Part shown: positions 47,037 to 55,414 of the stretch, one piece after another
How positions within the stretch are numbered: position 1 is the first letter of the stretch
Layout of the letters: each line of letters opens with the position of its first letter
Translations under genes and position numbers: made by a program
Notes under the pieces: generated by a model
The model's database searches: none
What the model was told of the DNA's origin: nothing
What the model saw: only the letters and a program-made list of their open reading frames with translations
NCBI RefSeq assembly: GCF_012641475.1
Contig: NZ_JABAIL010000007.1
Coordinates: 124,001-188,000 of the forward strand
From: Flammeovirga agarivorans
Lineage (GTDB): Bacteria > Bacteroidota > Bacteroidia > Cytophagales > Flammeovirgaceae
DNA length: 64,000 bases
Direction: 5' to 3'

Positions 47037-48230
47037 CTAAAGTTTGATACTTTCTAAGTCAGTTTTAAATAACCGCAAACTAATCTTATTGAGATCTTCT
47101 TTATTACCTTCAAAATGATAGGTAATATGTTTGTGAACAATACTTTCATTGATAGAAAGTTCTTTTGCCGGAGAAGATGATTCTAGTTCATAAAACGGAC
47201 CTAATTGATCCCCATTTTCTAATGGACCATCATTGTATGTATTTACAACATCACCTTTATATGGATTTTCCTGTAATTCCCACATTGAGTTTACATAGTC
47301 CTGATCATTATTAAAACTAAACTGGACTACCGTTAGTACCTCTTTCTCCGCATCATAACTTCCTAATAGAGGGATAGTATTCTGAGGAGCCAATCCAATT
47401 TTGGATCTATGGGTACCATCTGCCTTGAACAAAATGAGTTGATCTTTTACTTTGATATTTTCTGTCGGAATATCACCAAAATAACTTTGGTAGTCAGCTT
47501 GTGATTTATAAGGAACCATCACAACAGTTTCTTTGGTAGGATTTAGCATCCCTAAAATCCATATAGAGAGTAAGCCAGTTTCTTTGTTCCATGCTTTTTT
47601 ACCAATGTTTTTGATTTCATTGATCGATTCAAAACCTACATAATCAACGGATAAATCATTGAGGTTTAATGAAATATTTTTTTCAATTTCTGCTTGATCA
47701 AAAACTTTAACAGCTCGATTGACTAAAATATGGAATGGGAAACCAGAGTAATTAGTTAACTGCATTTCCTTTTGGAAGACAGCTTTATTTTTACTTTTCT
47801 CGACAACTTCAAATACATCTGTATCAATTTCCTTGGGTGTCCTCCAATTTTCAAAGGTAAATTCTGTTTTAGGATCAAAGAAAATAGAGTATTGGCCACC
47901 TTCCGGGCCTAGCCAGAAACGGTCTTCACCACCATATATATTTATTTTCTCTTCTATTTTACCTGAAGAAATAGCGTCATAATTTAACCAACCATAGCTA
48001 TTTCCCTGATTACCACTTGCAGAACTTGTGAGTATTCTACCTTGATAAGCGGGTACAACTGCTACCTTACTTTTTCCATTATTATTTTCTAAAACAATGG
48101 TATTCTGGTACTGGTTTAAAAAGTCAACATCATAACCAAAAGTACCTTCTTTGATTTGATTACTCTCTTCATTACAACTTAGTGTTGTTGATAAACTCAT
48201 AACGATAAATATTTTATTAATAAATTTCAT
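47037..48230 (-). CDS. secreted lipoprotein of unknown function (DUF6786-like)
   Basis: Lipoprotein signal (Cys19 in STTLSC). The beta-rich body has VVPAYQGRILTSSASG, YGGEDRFWLGPEGGQYSIFF and EPYELESSSPA-like segments that recall an uncharacterised family with a mutarotase-like supersandwich fold; I give the DUF name from memory and with caution. It is the last gene in a minus-strand group with lactaldehyde dehydrogenase, so sugar epimerisation or binding in fucose use is a possible role. No FucU mutarotase gene is present in the window. Confidence 0.7.
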   Translation of the reverse strand: MKFINKIFIVMSLSTTLSCNEESNQIKEGTFGYDVDFLNQYQNTIVLENNNGKSKVAVVPAYQGRILTSSASGNQGNSYGWLNYDAISSGKIEEKINIYGGEDRFWLGPEGGQYSIFFDPKTEFTFENWRTPKEIDTDVFEVVEKSKNKAVFQKEMQLTNYSGFPFHILVNRAVKVFDQAEIEKNISLNLNDLSVDYVGFESINEIKNIGKKAWNKETGLLSIWILGMLNPTKETVVMVPYKSQADYQSYFGDIPTENIKVKDQLILFKADGTHRSKIGLAPQNTIPLLGSYDAEKEVLTVVQFSFNNDQDYVNSMWELQENPYKGDVVNTYNDGPLENGDQLGPFYELESSSPAKELSINESIVHKHITYHFEGNKEDLNKISLRLFKTDLESIKL

Positions 48231-48326
48231 TTCTTTAAATAGTACTAAGTTTGAGGTGTCCTTTTTAGAAAGAGAAAAAACTCTTGCATAATTATGAAGA
48301 GCTTTAATTGTGTATATATTCGTCTA

Positions 48327-48506
48327 TTACTTATTTTTTATGATCACTGATCTTTGATCAGGTGCAATATTTTGAATCTCCCATTTGATCATTTGTGTTT
48401 TTAACCAATTGGAAGCCTTAAGCCATTTTTTGCGTTTTTGATCATTACGTAAAATGGCATTAATGATTTGCTGTTCTTCTTGAAGATTGTTTAATGGATA
48501 AGTCAT
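48327..48506 (-). CDS. small conserved-looking protein, 59 residues
   Basis: ATG at 48506, stop TAA at 48327-48329. The product starts MTYPLNNLQEEQQIINAILR, is basic and rich in Lys, Trp and Gln (KRKKWLKASNWLKTQMIKW) and ends in QRSVIIKNK. It has no signal peptide and looks like two amphipathic helices. It sits 82 bp after aldA and 96 bp before the lipoprotein gene on the same strand, filling a gap of 358 bp that otherwise has no content. Coding statistics cannot be run here; the position and soluble composition support a real gene. Confidence 0.6.
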   Translation of the reverse strand: MTYPLNNLQEEQQIINAILRNDQKRKKWLKASNWLKTQMIKWEIQNIAPDQRSVIIKNK

Positions 48507-48588
48507 GTCCTTAAAAAATATGAATCATTGAAAAAAAATAGGTGGCAAGAGTCTACCAAAAGCAATAGACTCTTGCTAATTAATTGGA

Positions 48589-50055
48589 TTAGTTTTGCTG
48601 TATATACATTACTTTAGTTTGTAGATACTCTTCTAAACCATGCTTACCATCTGCTCCACCAATACCCGACTTTCTGAAGCCTGCGTGGAAACCTTGGATT
48701 GCCTCGAAGTTTTCACGGTTAACATACGTCTCACCAAATCTCAACTCTTTAGTTGCTCTAAGCACTTTGTTGATGTCATTAGTATAGATAGATGATGTTA
48801 AGCCATAGTCACTGTCGTTTGCATAATCTAAAGCTTGGTCGAATGAAGAAACTTTCATTACTGGAAGGATAGGACCGAAAGTTTCATCCTGCATGATTTC
48901 ATGATCTTGCTCAACATTAACGATAACCGTTGGCTCATAGTAATATCCTTTTGAGAAGTTTGTAGATGCTCTACCACCTAACAATACATCTCCACCTTGC
49001 TCAACGGCTCTTTTTACCATGCTATCGATTTTCATCAATTGCGTTTTATTGATTTGAGCACTCATATCTGCTTTGTCATCAGTTCTTGCATCACCTACGC
49101 GAACCGCTTTCATTGCAGGAAGAAGTTTTGTCATAAACTCATCGTATACTTCTTCTTCTACATATACTCTTTCAGCACAGTTACATACCTGACCACTGAA
49201 AATAACTCTTGATGCTACAATTGCTTTTACAGCTAAATCAAGATCAGCATCTTTACATACAATTGCAGGTGCTTTACCACCAAGCTCTAAAGATACTTTT
49301 GTGATATTCTTTGCAGCTGCCTCCATTACTTTTTGGCCAGCTCCTACAGAACCTGTTAAACTGATAATACCTACATCAGGGTTTTCTGATAATGCTTGTC
49401 CTACTTCATGACCATATCCTGTTAGAATACTTAAGATTCCAGTTGGAAGACCAATATTTTCGATAAGACGAGCAAATTCAAAACATACCATAGGTGTTTC
49501 TTCACTTACTTTTACGACACAAGCATTACCTGTTAATAAAGAAGGAGCAATTTTACGAGCCATTACGAAGAACGGGAAGTTCCAAGGACAAATACCTACA
49601 GCCACACCAATAGGTAGTTTGTGTAACATCATTTGCTCATTTGGACGGTCACTTTGAATGATCTCACCTTCATAAGACCTAGCAAGACCAGCATAGTAAT
49701 CAAAGTAAACAGCAGTAACATCAATTTCTACTTGAGCAAGACCCATTACTTTCGCTTGTTCCGAAGCTAAAGTTTCTGCAAGAAATACTCTGTTGTCTCT
49801 AATGACTTGTGCCATTTTCTTTAAATACTCTGCTCTTGCAACTGCGGGTAAAAGGCCCCATTCAACTTGGGCAGCTTTAGCCGCTGCAACTGCTTTATCA
49901 GCATCTTCTTTAGTACCTCTTGGAGCTAAAGCAATTACTTCTTCAGTACATGGGTTTAGAACTTCAATGTGGTTAGCTGAGCTAAAAAATGATCCCGCGA
50001 TATATTGTTGGTACGTTTTCACCTGCGTACCAACAGCATAAGAGTTTTGTGACAT
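48589..50055 (-). CDS. aldA: lactaldehyde dehydrogenase (AldA-type)
   Basis: Oxidises L-lactaldehyde, a product of fucose cleavage, to L-lactate with NAD. The 488-residue protein follows E. coli AldA through its length: YEGEIIQSDRP, GICPWNFPFF (Asn159), ITKVSLELGGKAPAIV (general base Glu257), SGQVCNCAERVYV (catalytic Cys291) and GETYVNRENFEAIQGFHAG. The last motifs are typical for the lactaldehyde/glycolaldehyde group within aldehyde dehydrogenases. It is divergent from the aldolase gene across a region packed with repeated TCCTGT sites, so both steps are probably co-regulated. Confidence 0.93.
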   Translation of the reverse strand: MSQNSYAVGTQVKTYQQYIAGSFFSSANHIEVLNPCTEEVIALAPRGTKEDADKAVAAAKAAQVEWGLLPAVARAEYLKKMAQVIRDNRVFLAETLASEQAKVMGLAQVEIDVTAVYFDYYAGLARSYEGEIIQSDRPNEQMMLHKLPIGVAVGICPWNFPFFVMARKIAPSLLTGNACVVKVSEETPMVCFEFARLIENIGLPTGILSILTGYGHEVGQALSENPDVGIISLTGSVGAGQKVMEAAAKNITKVSLELGGKAPAIVCKDADLDLAVKAIVASRVIFSGQVCNCAERVYVEEEVYDEFMTKLLPAMKAVRVGDARTDDKADMSAQINKTQLMKIDSMVKRAVEQGGDVLLGGRASTNFSKGYYYEPTVIVNVEQDHEIMQDETFGPILPVMKVSSFDQALDYANDSDYGLTSSIYTNDINKVLRATKELRFGETYVNRENFEAIQGFHAGFRKSGIGGADGKHGLEEYLQTKVMYIQQN

Positions 50056-50146
50056 AGTGTTATAAAAATATAGTGTAATAATTCTTTGTTTGGATGTTCA
50101 TTCGAGCTGAACTTACCTGCTAGTTACGACTAATTTTTAGTGTTAA

Positions 50147-50209
50147 TGTCCTGTAGTATCCTGTAGTGTGCCCAGGACACTAAAGGATACTTTCCTGTAT
50201 TTGTCCTGT
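50147..50209. promoter_or_regulatory. six-site operator array between aldA and the aldolase gene
   Basis: Forward TCCTGT at 50149, 50159, 50193 and 50204 and inverted copies (AGGACA at 50174, AGGATA at 50184) fall in three pairs spaced 10, 10 and 11 bp, one helical turn. The fuller consensus is TRTCCTGTAGT. The central sites also form a 14-bp inverted repeat with one mismatch (50156-50169 and 50177-50190). Probable cooperative binding sites of a fucose regulator. Confidence 0.7.
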
Positions 50210-50217
50210 TATGTTTG
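50210..50217 (+). promoter_or_regulatory. probable -7 promoter element (TATGTTTG) of the aldolase-lut operon
   Basis: Matches TAnnTTTG, 44 bp before the start codon, and abuts the last TCCTGT site. Confidence 0.6.
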
Positions 50218-50261
50218 GAGTATCGAAAGCAAAATGAAACAAAAAAATATTTATATATATT

Positions 50262-51146
50262 ATGAACGCAATCACTCCAATTAGATCAGTAAAGAAATCT
50301 AAGAAAAACAGAGAAGAACAAAGTAACTGGAAAATAACTCCAGAGTTACCTCAATTAGAATTCCATTGGAAAAAAGGTGAGGATCCTGTCACTAGAGAAG
50401 AGGTAGAGTTGTTTTTTAATTCTAAACCTATCAAGAAGCTTAAAAAGGAAATCTGCTCTGTAGGTCTACGTTTATGGCAAAAAGGATTTGTCGATGGTAA
50501 TGGAGGTAACATTACGGTACGTGTAGGTGATAACCTTGTATTATGTACTCCTACATTAATCTCTAAAGGTGCGATGAAACCAAAAGATATCTGTTTAGTA
50601 GATATGGATGGTAATCAAAAAGCAGGCATCCGACCAAGAACTAGTGAAGTAATGACGCACTTAGCTGTAATGAAGCGTATGCCTTCTGCAAAGTCTTGTG
50701 TTCACGCTCACCCTCCTCATGGTACTGCCTTCGCAATTGCTTCTATTGTACCTCCAACAGGTGTTATTCCTGAGGCAGACATTTTCTTAGGTCAGATTGG
50801 TTTAGCAAAATATGAAACTCCAGGTTCACCGGAAAATGCACAAGTAATTGGCGAAACGGCAATTGATCATCAGGCGGTATTAATGGAAAACCATGGCGTA
50901 ATTGTATGGGGTAGCCATTTGGAAGATGCTTACTGGAAAATGGAAAATGTAGAGGCGATTTGTCAGACAGTGGCAGTAGCTACTATTGTTTCTCCTGAAA
51001 TTTCTGCTGTAGGTGTTGAAAAGGCTAGAGAAATGATCGCAATTAGAGAGAAGCTTGGAATGTACGATAAACGTTCGAAGTGGGCAGACGAAGAATTGTT
51101 ACTTAACGACTTCTATAAAAAGGCTAAAATCATCAATAGAAGATAG
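50262..51146 (+). CDS. fucA: class II aldolase, probable L-fuculose-1-phosphate aldolase
   Basis: Splits L-fuculose-1-phosphate into dihydroxyacetone phosphate and L-lactaldehyde. Zinc and catalytic residues of the class II aldolase/adducin family are visible: Glu129 (TSEVMTH), His148 and His150 (VHAHPPHG) and His211 (ENHGVIVWG), with the glycine-rich GNGGNITVR at 79-87. At 294 aa it is longer than E. coli FucA (about 215) because of about 55 basic N-terminal residues and a helical tail. Rhamnulose-1-phosphate could be an alternative substrate, but the context is fucose. First gene of an operon with lutABC. Confidence 0.85.
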   Translation: MNAITPIRSVKKSKKNREEQSNWKITPELPQLEFHWKKGEDPVTREEVELFFNSKPIKKLKKEICSVGLRLWQKGFVDGNGGNITVRVGDNLVLCTPTLISKGAMKPKDICLVDMDGNQKAGIRPRTSEVMTHLAVMKRMPSAKSCVHAHPPHGTAFAIASIVPPTGVIPEADIFLGQIGLAKYETPGSPENAQVIGETAIDHQAVLMENHGVIVWGSHLEDAYWKMENVEAICQTVAVATIVSPEISAVGVEKAREMIAIREKLGMYDKRSKWADEELLLNDFYKKAKIINRR

Positions 51147-51219
51147 TAAACTCTGTGTGGCTACAGATTTTGTGTGACTATAATTTCAACAGTTTTGGTT
51201 CTAATCAGACCAAGATCAT

Positions 51220-51251
51220 ATGTCTTGTCTGTATAAAAGCAGGCAAGACAT
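51220..51251 (+). repeat. intercistronic hairpin before lutA
   Basis: A 12-bp stem with one G-U pair (51220-51231 and 51240-51251), 8-nt loop and a short TTTTA tail. May weaken transcription into lutABC. Confidence 0.5.
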
Positions 51252-51284
51252 TTTACTACCTAATACTTTAAATCTACTACCAAA

Positions 51285-52055
51285 ATGGAAATCGGATTAT
51301 TTATACCTTGTTATATCAACCAATTCTACCCAGAGGTAGGAAAGGCAACATTACAATTGTTACAAAAATATGGTAATGTAACCTATCCCATGAGTCAGAC
51401 CTGTTGTGGCCAGCCTATGGCTAACTCTGGTTGTGAAAAAGATGGGGTAGAGGCATTAAAAGTGTTCTATAAAAATTTTAAGGACTTCGATTATGTTGTA
51501 GGTCCTTCAGCAAGTTGTGTGTTGCATGTTAGGGAGCATGGTGCAACTTTGTACCCGGAGATGTCATCATTGGTGCCAAAAGTATACGATCTTACAGAAT
51601 TTATGTATGATGTGATGAAGGATGATACTTTAGAAGCATCTTTTGGGCATCAAGTAGCTGTACACAAAAGCTGTCATGGTTTAAGAGGAATGAGATTGGG
51701 ACAATGCTCAGAAAGGGTCACTTGTGATGTATCCAAACAAGATAAACTTTTAGAACAAGTAGACGGATTATCATTAGTGAAACCCTCAAGAGCAGATGAA
51801 TGTTGCGGTTTTGGAGGAACATTTAGTGTATCTCAACCTGATGTGTCGGTGAGAATGGGTAATGATAGATTAAACGATTATATCAATGCCGGTGCGGAGT
51901 ACATTACTTCAGGGGATATGTCTTGTTTAATGCATTTGGATGGAATCATACAGAGAAAACAACTTCCAATTAAGGTAATTCATCTGGCAGAAATCTTAGC
52001 TTCTAAAGCAATCAACTCTAACGCAAAGAATAGTCAACATGTCAACGCAATATAA
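51285..52055 (+). CDS. lutA: L-lactate utilisation protein LutA (Fe-S oxidoreductase)
   Basis: Subunit of the LutABC complex that oxidises L-lactate to pyruvate. The 256-residue protein has the two cysteine-rich CCG-type domains of the family: CCGQP near residue 43 and CCGFGG near residue 172, each preceded by spaced cysteines. The stop overlaps the lutB start by 17 bp. Supplied with lactate by AldA, this lets the cell take fucose carbon to pyruvate. Confidence 0.92.
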   Translation: MEIGLFIPCYINQFYPEVGKATLQLLQKYGNVTYPMSQTCCGQPMANSGCEKDGVEALKVFYKNFKDFDYVVGPSASCVLHVREHGATLYPEMSSLVPKVYDLTEFMYDVMKDDTLEASFGHQVAVHKSCHGLRGMRLGQCSERVTCDVSKQDKLLEQVDGLSLVKPSRADECCGFGGTFSVSQPDVSVRMGNDRLNDYINAGAEYITSGDMSCLMHLDGIIQRKQLPIKVIHLAEILASKAINSNAKNSQHVNAI

Positions 52056-53409
52056 ATCACATCAGGAAGGAGCAAAGGTTTTTAATAAGAACCCAAAGCG
52101 TGTTTCATGGCATGACAAAGCGTTATGGTTTGTACGCGAAAAAAGAGATACAGCAGCTCATTCCATCCCAGAGTGGGAAGAACTTAGAGAAATAGCTTCT
52201 CAAATTAAGGCACATACTTTATCGCATCTAGATAAATACCTTTTACAATTTGAAGAACAGGCAAAGGCAAATGGGATTCATGTACATTGGGCAAAAGATG
52301 CCAAAGAACACAATGACATTGTTTTGTCTATTCTCCAAAAACATAAGGTGAAAAATGTGGTAAAAAGTAAATCCATGTTGACAGAAGAATGTGGATTGAA
52401 CCCTCATTTGAACCAACATGATATTGAAGTGGTGGATACGGACCTAGGTGAACGTATAGTTCAATTGGCCAAAGAACACCCTAGTCATATTGTATTACCT
52501 GCTATTCATAAAAAGAAGGAAGAGGTAGGAGAGCTTTTTCATGAACACCTTAATACTGAAAAAGGCGCTACTGACCCTACTTACCTTACAAGAGCAGCAA
52601 GAAAGCACCTTAGAGACGAGTTCCTCAAAGCAGATGCTGCCATTACAGGTGTCAACTTTGCTGTAGCTGAATCAGGAGGATTTGTGGTTTGTACCAACGA
52701 AGGAAATGTAGATATGGGAGCTAATTTGGCCCCAGTTCATATTGCCTGTATGGGGATAGAAAAGATTATTCCTAAGGTTGAACATCTAGGCGTTTTCTTA
52801 CGACTTCTTGCAAGGAGTGCAACCGGACAAGCGATTACTACATATAGTTCTCATTTCCACCAACCCAAAGAAGGAAAGGAAATGCATATTGTTTTAGTAG
52901 ACAATGGTCGAACAGAACAGTTAGGAAGAGATGATTTTAGGAAATCACTAAACTGTATTAGATGCGGAGCATGTATGAATACTTGTCCGATCTATAGAAG
53001 AAGTGGTGGTCATAGTTATACTTACACGATCCCAGGACCCATTGGTTCTATCCTTTCACCAGGTAAAGATTTACGAAAGCATAGTTCATTACCTTTTGCT
53101 TCTACATTATGTGGATCATGTAGTGATGTGTGTCCAGTAAAAATTGATATACATACTCAGCTTTATAAGTGGCGTCAGATCATTATGGAAGAAACCAATT
53201 ATGATCCCGCTAAAAAGATGAGTATGAAAATGGCAGGAAAAGCCATGGGTAACCCGACGCTATTTAAATTGATGGGAAAAGTAGGCAATACTTTCTTGAA
53301 AGGACCAAGAGCATTGATTTACAATGGTATGAATACTTGGGGATTAGAAAGAGAACTACCAGTTCCAACGCAGACATTTGATGATTGGTACAAGAAAAAT
53401 AAGAACTAA
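52039..53409 (+). CDS. lutB: L-lactate utilisation protein LutB (iron-sulfur, LUD domain)
   Basis: A 456-residue protein with an N-terminal LUD domain (about 65-290, including AITGVNFAVAESGGFVVCTNEG read across 217-238) and a ferredoxin-like part with two iron-sulfur motifs, C306-I-R-C-G-A-C and C358-G-S-C-S-D-V-C-P. Electron-transferring subunit of LutABC. Overlaps lutA by 17 bp and ends 1 bp before the preferred lutC start. Confidence 0.93.
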   Translation: MSTQYKSHQEGAKVFNKNPKRVSWHDKALWFVREKRDTAAHSIPEWEELREIASQIKAHTLSHLDKYLLQFEEQAKANGIHVHWAKDAKEHNDIVLSILQKHKVKNVVKSKSMLTEECGLNPHLNQHDIEVVDTDLGERIVQLAKEHPSHIVLPAIHKKKEEVGELFHEHLNTEKGATDPTYLTRAARKHLRDEFLKADAAITGVNFAVAESGGFVVCTNEGNVDMGANLAPVHIACMGIEKIIPKVEHLGVFLRLLARSATGQAITTYSSHFHQPKEGKEMHIVLVDNGRTEQLGRDDFRKSLNCIRCGACMNTCPIYRRSGGHSYTYTIPGPIGSILSPGKDLRKHSSLPFASTLCGSCSDVCPVKIDIHTQLYKWRQIIMEETNYDPAKKMSMKMAGKAMGNPTLFKLMGKVGNTFLKGPRALIYNGMNTWGLERELPVPTQTFDDWYKKNKN

Positions 53410-53410
53410 T

Positions 53411-53977
53411 ATGACAGCAAAAGATAAAATTCTAGGGAATATTAAAGGACTTGGACTACCATCAAAATCGCTTCCATTAGTTCCTATTTTCGATGGTCTT
53501 TCAGACGATAAACACTCTTTCTTTTTTGATGCTTTAGGCACTTTAGGAGTAGAGGTAATCATTAGTGATAACCGAGATCACCTGCACCAATTAGTAGAAG
53601 AAAGAAAAAAGGAAGGTCCTGTTTATTCTCCGATTGAAGAACTAGGACTAACCAATACATTAGGTGAAACAGCAATGTCAGACCTTCATCTTTCTGTAAT
53701 TGAAGGACAGCTAGGAGTGGCAGAGAATGGTGCTATTTGGGTAGCAGGCGATGACTTAGAACATAGAGCTTTAACAGCAATAGCAAGTCATCTTATTATT
53801 GTTCTTCCTTATCAAAAAGTTGTTTGGAATATGCATGAGGCTTATACATATATCAAACCACAAGAAAATGGATATGGAGTATTTATCTCAGGTCCATCAA
53901 AGACAGCAGATATTGAGCAATCCCTTGTAAAAGGTGCACATGGAGCAAAGTCTCTCACTGTTTTTATTCAAAAGTAG
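53411..53977 (+). CDS. lutC: L-lactate utilisation protein LutC (LUD domain)
   Basis: Third LutABC subunit, 188 aa from ATG at 53411; an ATG at 53378 would overlap lutB by 32 bp and add a basic stretch without homology. The LUD-domain pattern is seen in TNTLGETAMSDLHLSVIEGQ, GVAENGAIWV and the closing GAHGAKSLTVFI. End of the aldolase-lut operon; a terminator follows at 54065. Confidence 0.9.
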   Translation: MTAKDKILGNIKGLGLPSKSLPLVPIFDGLSDDKHSFFFDALGTLGVEVIISDNRDHLHQLVEERKKEGPVYSPIEELGLTNTLGETAMSDLHLSVIEGQLGVAENGAIWVAGDDLEHRALTAIASHLIIVLPYQKVVWNMHEAYTYIKPQENGYGVFISGPSKTADIEQSLVKGAHGAKSLTVFIQK

Positions 53978-54064
53978 AAGAATAAATAGTTTAAGTATAT
54001 ATATAAGTGAGAATACATCTATGAAAATCAAGCAGAAATAATTTATAGAAGAAAAGTTGAAAGG

Positions 54065-54093
54065 CACACCTTTATAAGGTGTGTTTTTGTTTT
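54065..54093 (+). terminator. intrinsic terminator of the aldolase-lut operon
   Basis: An 8-bp stem (cacacctt / aaggtgtg) with a 3-nt loop followed by TTTTTGTTTT, 88 bp after lutC. Confidence 0.8.
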
Positions 54094-54371
54094 AACATGG
54101 TATGTTTTCAGCGTTTACAGTAGGTGATTTTACGTTACATAGAATCATTTTGCGATGACATAGGGGTGTTTCGCTGTTACATCTACATAAATTAGCATTA
54201 CATGCACTCAGATTGACGTTACATGGCGGCATATCACTGTTACATACCTCCAATTTAGCATTACATGGTAGTGAATTATCGTTACATGTACCCACTTTGA
54301 TGTTACATCATTGTATTTTTGCGTTACATTACGCTGTTTTAAGGTTGCATACCCTCATTTTGTAAGGGCAT
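54092..54371. repeat. 21-bp periodic array of a GTTACAT-like heptamer
   Basis: The heptamer (G/A)TTACAT occurs at 54134, 54176, 54197, 54218, 54239, 54260, 54281, 54302 and 54323, with ATGACAT at 54155, GTTGCAT at 54344 and AGGGCAT at 54365; weaker forms at 54113 and 54092 keep the phase. Every step is exactly 21 bp. About seven bases after each heptamer are free; the six before it tend toward T-rich plus GC or AC. On the minus strand, 54295-54092 can be read as Cys-Asn-x5 heptads, but stops interrupt the two right-hand units, so a protein is doubtful. It lies between the lut terminator and the stop of a small minus-strand gene. Confidence 0.9.
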
Positions 54372-54391
54372 GCAATTAATTTCTTATTGAC

Positions 54392-54691
54392 CTATGCTTT
54401 TTTTAAGATAATGGAGTCGTAAGCCTTTTGTAGTTCTTCGAAGAATTTTTCTTTAGCATCAACTTGATCACTATTGCCGTATTGATCTATTTTTTCCTGT
54501 ACTGTTCTAGAAAAACTTGTAAGCCAATCTGGTCTGTCACCTAAATGGCCGCACCAAACAGTAATATTACCTATAACTTCACGAATAATATTTAGGTCTT
54601 GCTCCATCATTCCCTTTTTTATTTGGGCAATTGAGCCTTTAAAACTGCTATCTAAAGCATCCTCAGCTTTTTGTTCTTCGGGTGTAAGCAT
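54392..54691 (-). CDS. small hypothetical soluble protein
   Basis: 99 residues, acidic and mostly helical (EEQKAEDALDSSF, DQVDAKEKFFEELQKAYDS), with no signal peptide. One short hydrophobic stretch (IIREVIGNITVWCGHLG). Family not recognised. Its transcript, if it reads past the stop, would enter the 21-bp array. Confidence 0.6.
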   Translation of the reverse strand: MLTPEEQKAEDALDSSFKGSIAQIKKGMMEQDLNIIREVIGNITVWCGHLGDRPDWLTSFSRTVQEKIDQYGNSDQVDAKEKFFEELQKAYDSIILKKA

Positions 54692-54817
54692 AATTGAATT
54701 ATTTTAAGTTCTAATTAAATATACAAAAAGTCGATAAACTTTAAATCATAGCTATAGTGATCACTTGATTTTTTTCACAATTAATTCTTTGTTATGAATA
54801 AATTTCTATCTCTTTAA

Positions 54818-55414
54818 CTAATATAGCATCTTTCGCTCATTGATCTCTTTGGAGATTTGAATTGGTAGTACAGTTGATTTTTTCAAATTGAAATCAACAT
54901 TTTTGGTAGAACCAAGGTAGGTGACTAATGTATCATATTCTCCATAGGAACGCTGAGCACCTAAACTATCCCCTCTACATTCAAACTTAAAATTTGTTCT
55001 GTGTCTTATGGTTTTTCCAATATGAAGAAGTGCTAATTTATGAGATTCTCTAGATGGACTCGGGATCTCCATATTGAGATATTCGCCTAATTGGAAATGT
55101 AATGACGGTATTTCTTCATCATGAAACTTTATCTGATAGAAACCTTCATCAAAATTATTCTTATTCTTCGGAAGTGATACCACTTTCTCAGTCTTATTTA
55201 CTACATCTTGAACGATAATAATCTTTCCAATACTCTTATCGACAGTAATACTATTTTTTAGTGATTGATGAAATGATAAAATCCCGTCTTGATAAGTATA
55301 ATTTCTTTGTATATCCTTAGTCAACCAATCGTTTAATGTTGCTCTAGTCTCTGGAGTATAATTGGGTTTGTATATAAATGAATTGTGAATTAGTACATGG
55401 ATTACTTGTATCAT
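54818..55414 (-). CDS. hypothetical protein
   Basis: A 198-residue soluble protein without signal peptide or membrane segment. Alternating charged and hydrophobic residues (SITVDKSIGKIIIVQDVV, FYQIKFHDEEIPSLHFQLG) suggest a beta-rich fold. No family recognised. Stands alone, 126 bp upstream of the 99-residue gene on the same strand. Confidence 0.6.
   Translation of the reverse strand: MIQVIHVLIHNSFIYKPNYTPETRATLNDWLTKDIQRNYTYQDGILSFHQSLKNSITVDKSIGKIIIVQDVVNKTEKVVSLPKNKNNFDEGFYQIKFHDEEIPSLHFQLGEYLNMEIPSPSRESHKLALLHIGKTIRHRTNFKFECRGDSLGAQRSYGEYDTLVTYLGSTKNVDFNLKKSTVLPIQISKEINERKMLY

Noticed and set aside
54092-54295. Minus-strand ORF of 67 residues rich in Cys-Asn heptads
   Set aside because: It starts at a GTG inside the 21-bp array, and the same periodic unit continues to the right through in-frame stops. 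The periodicity belongs to the array and not to this reading frame, so I describe it as a repeat and not a gene.
54092-54371. CRISPR array
   Set aside because: The conserved part is only about 7 bp (up to 13 loosely), the period is 21 bp, and no cas genes are nearby. CRISPR repeats and spacers are each much longer.
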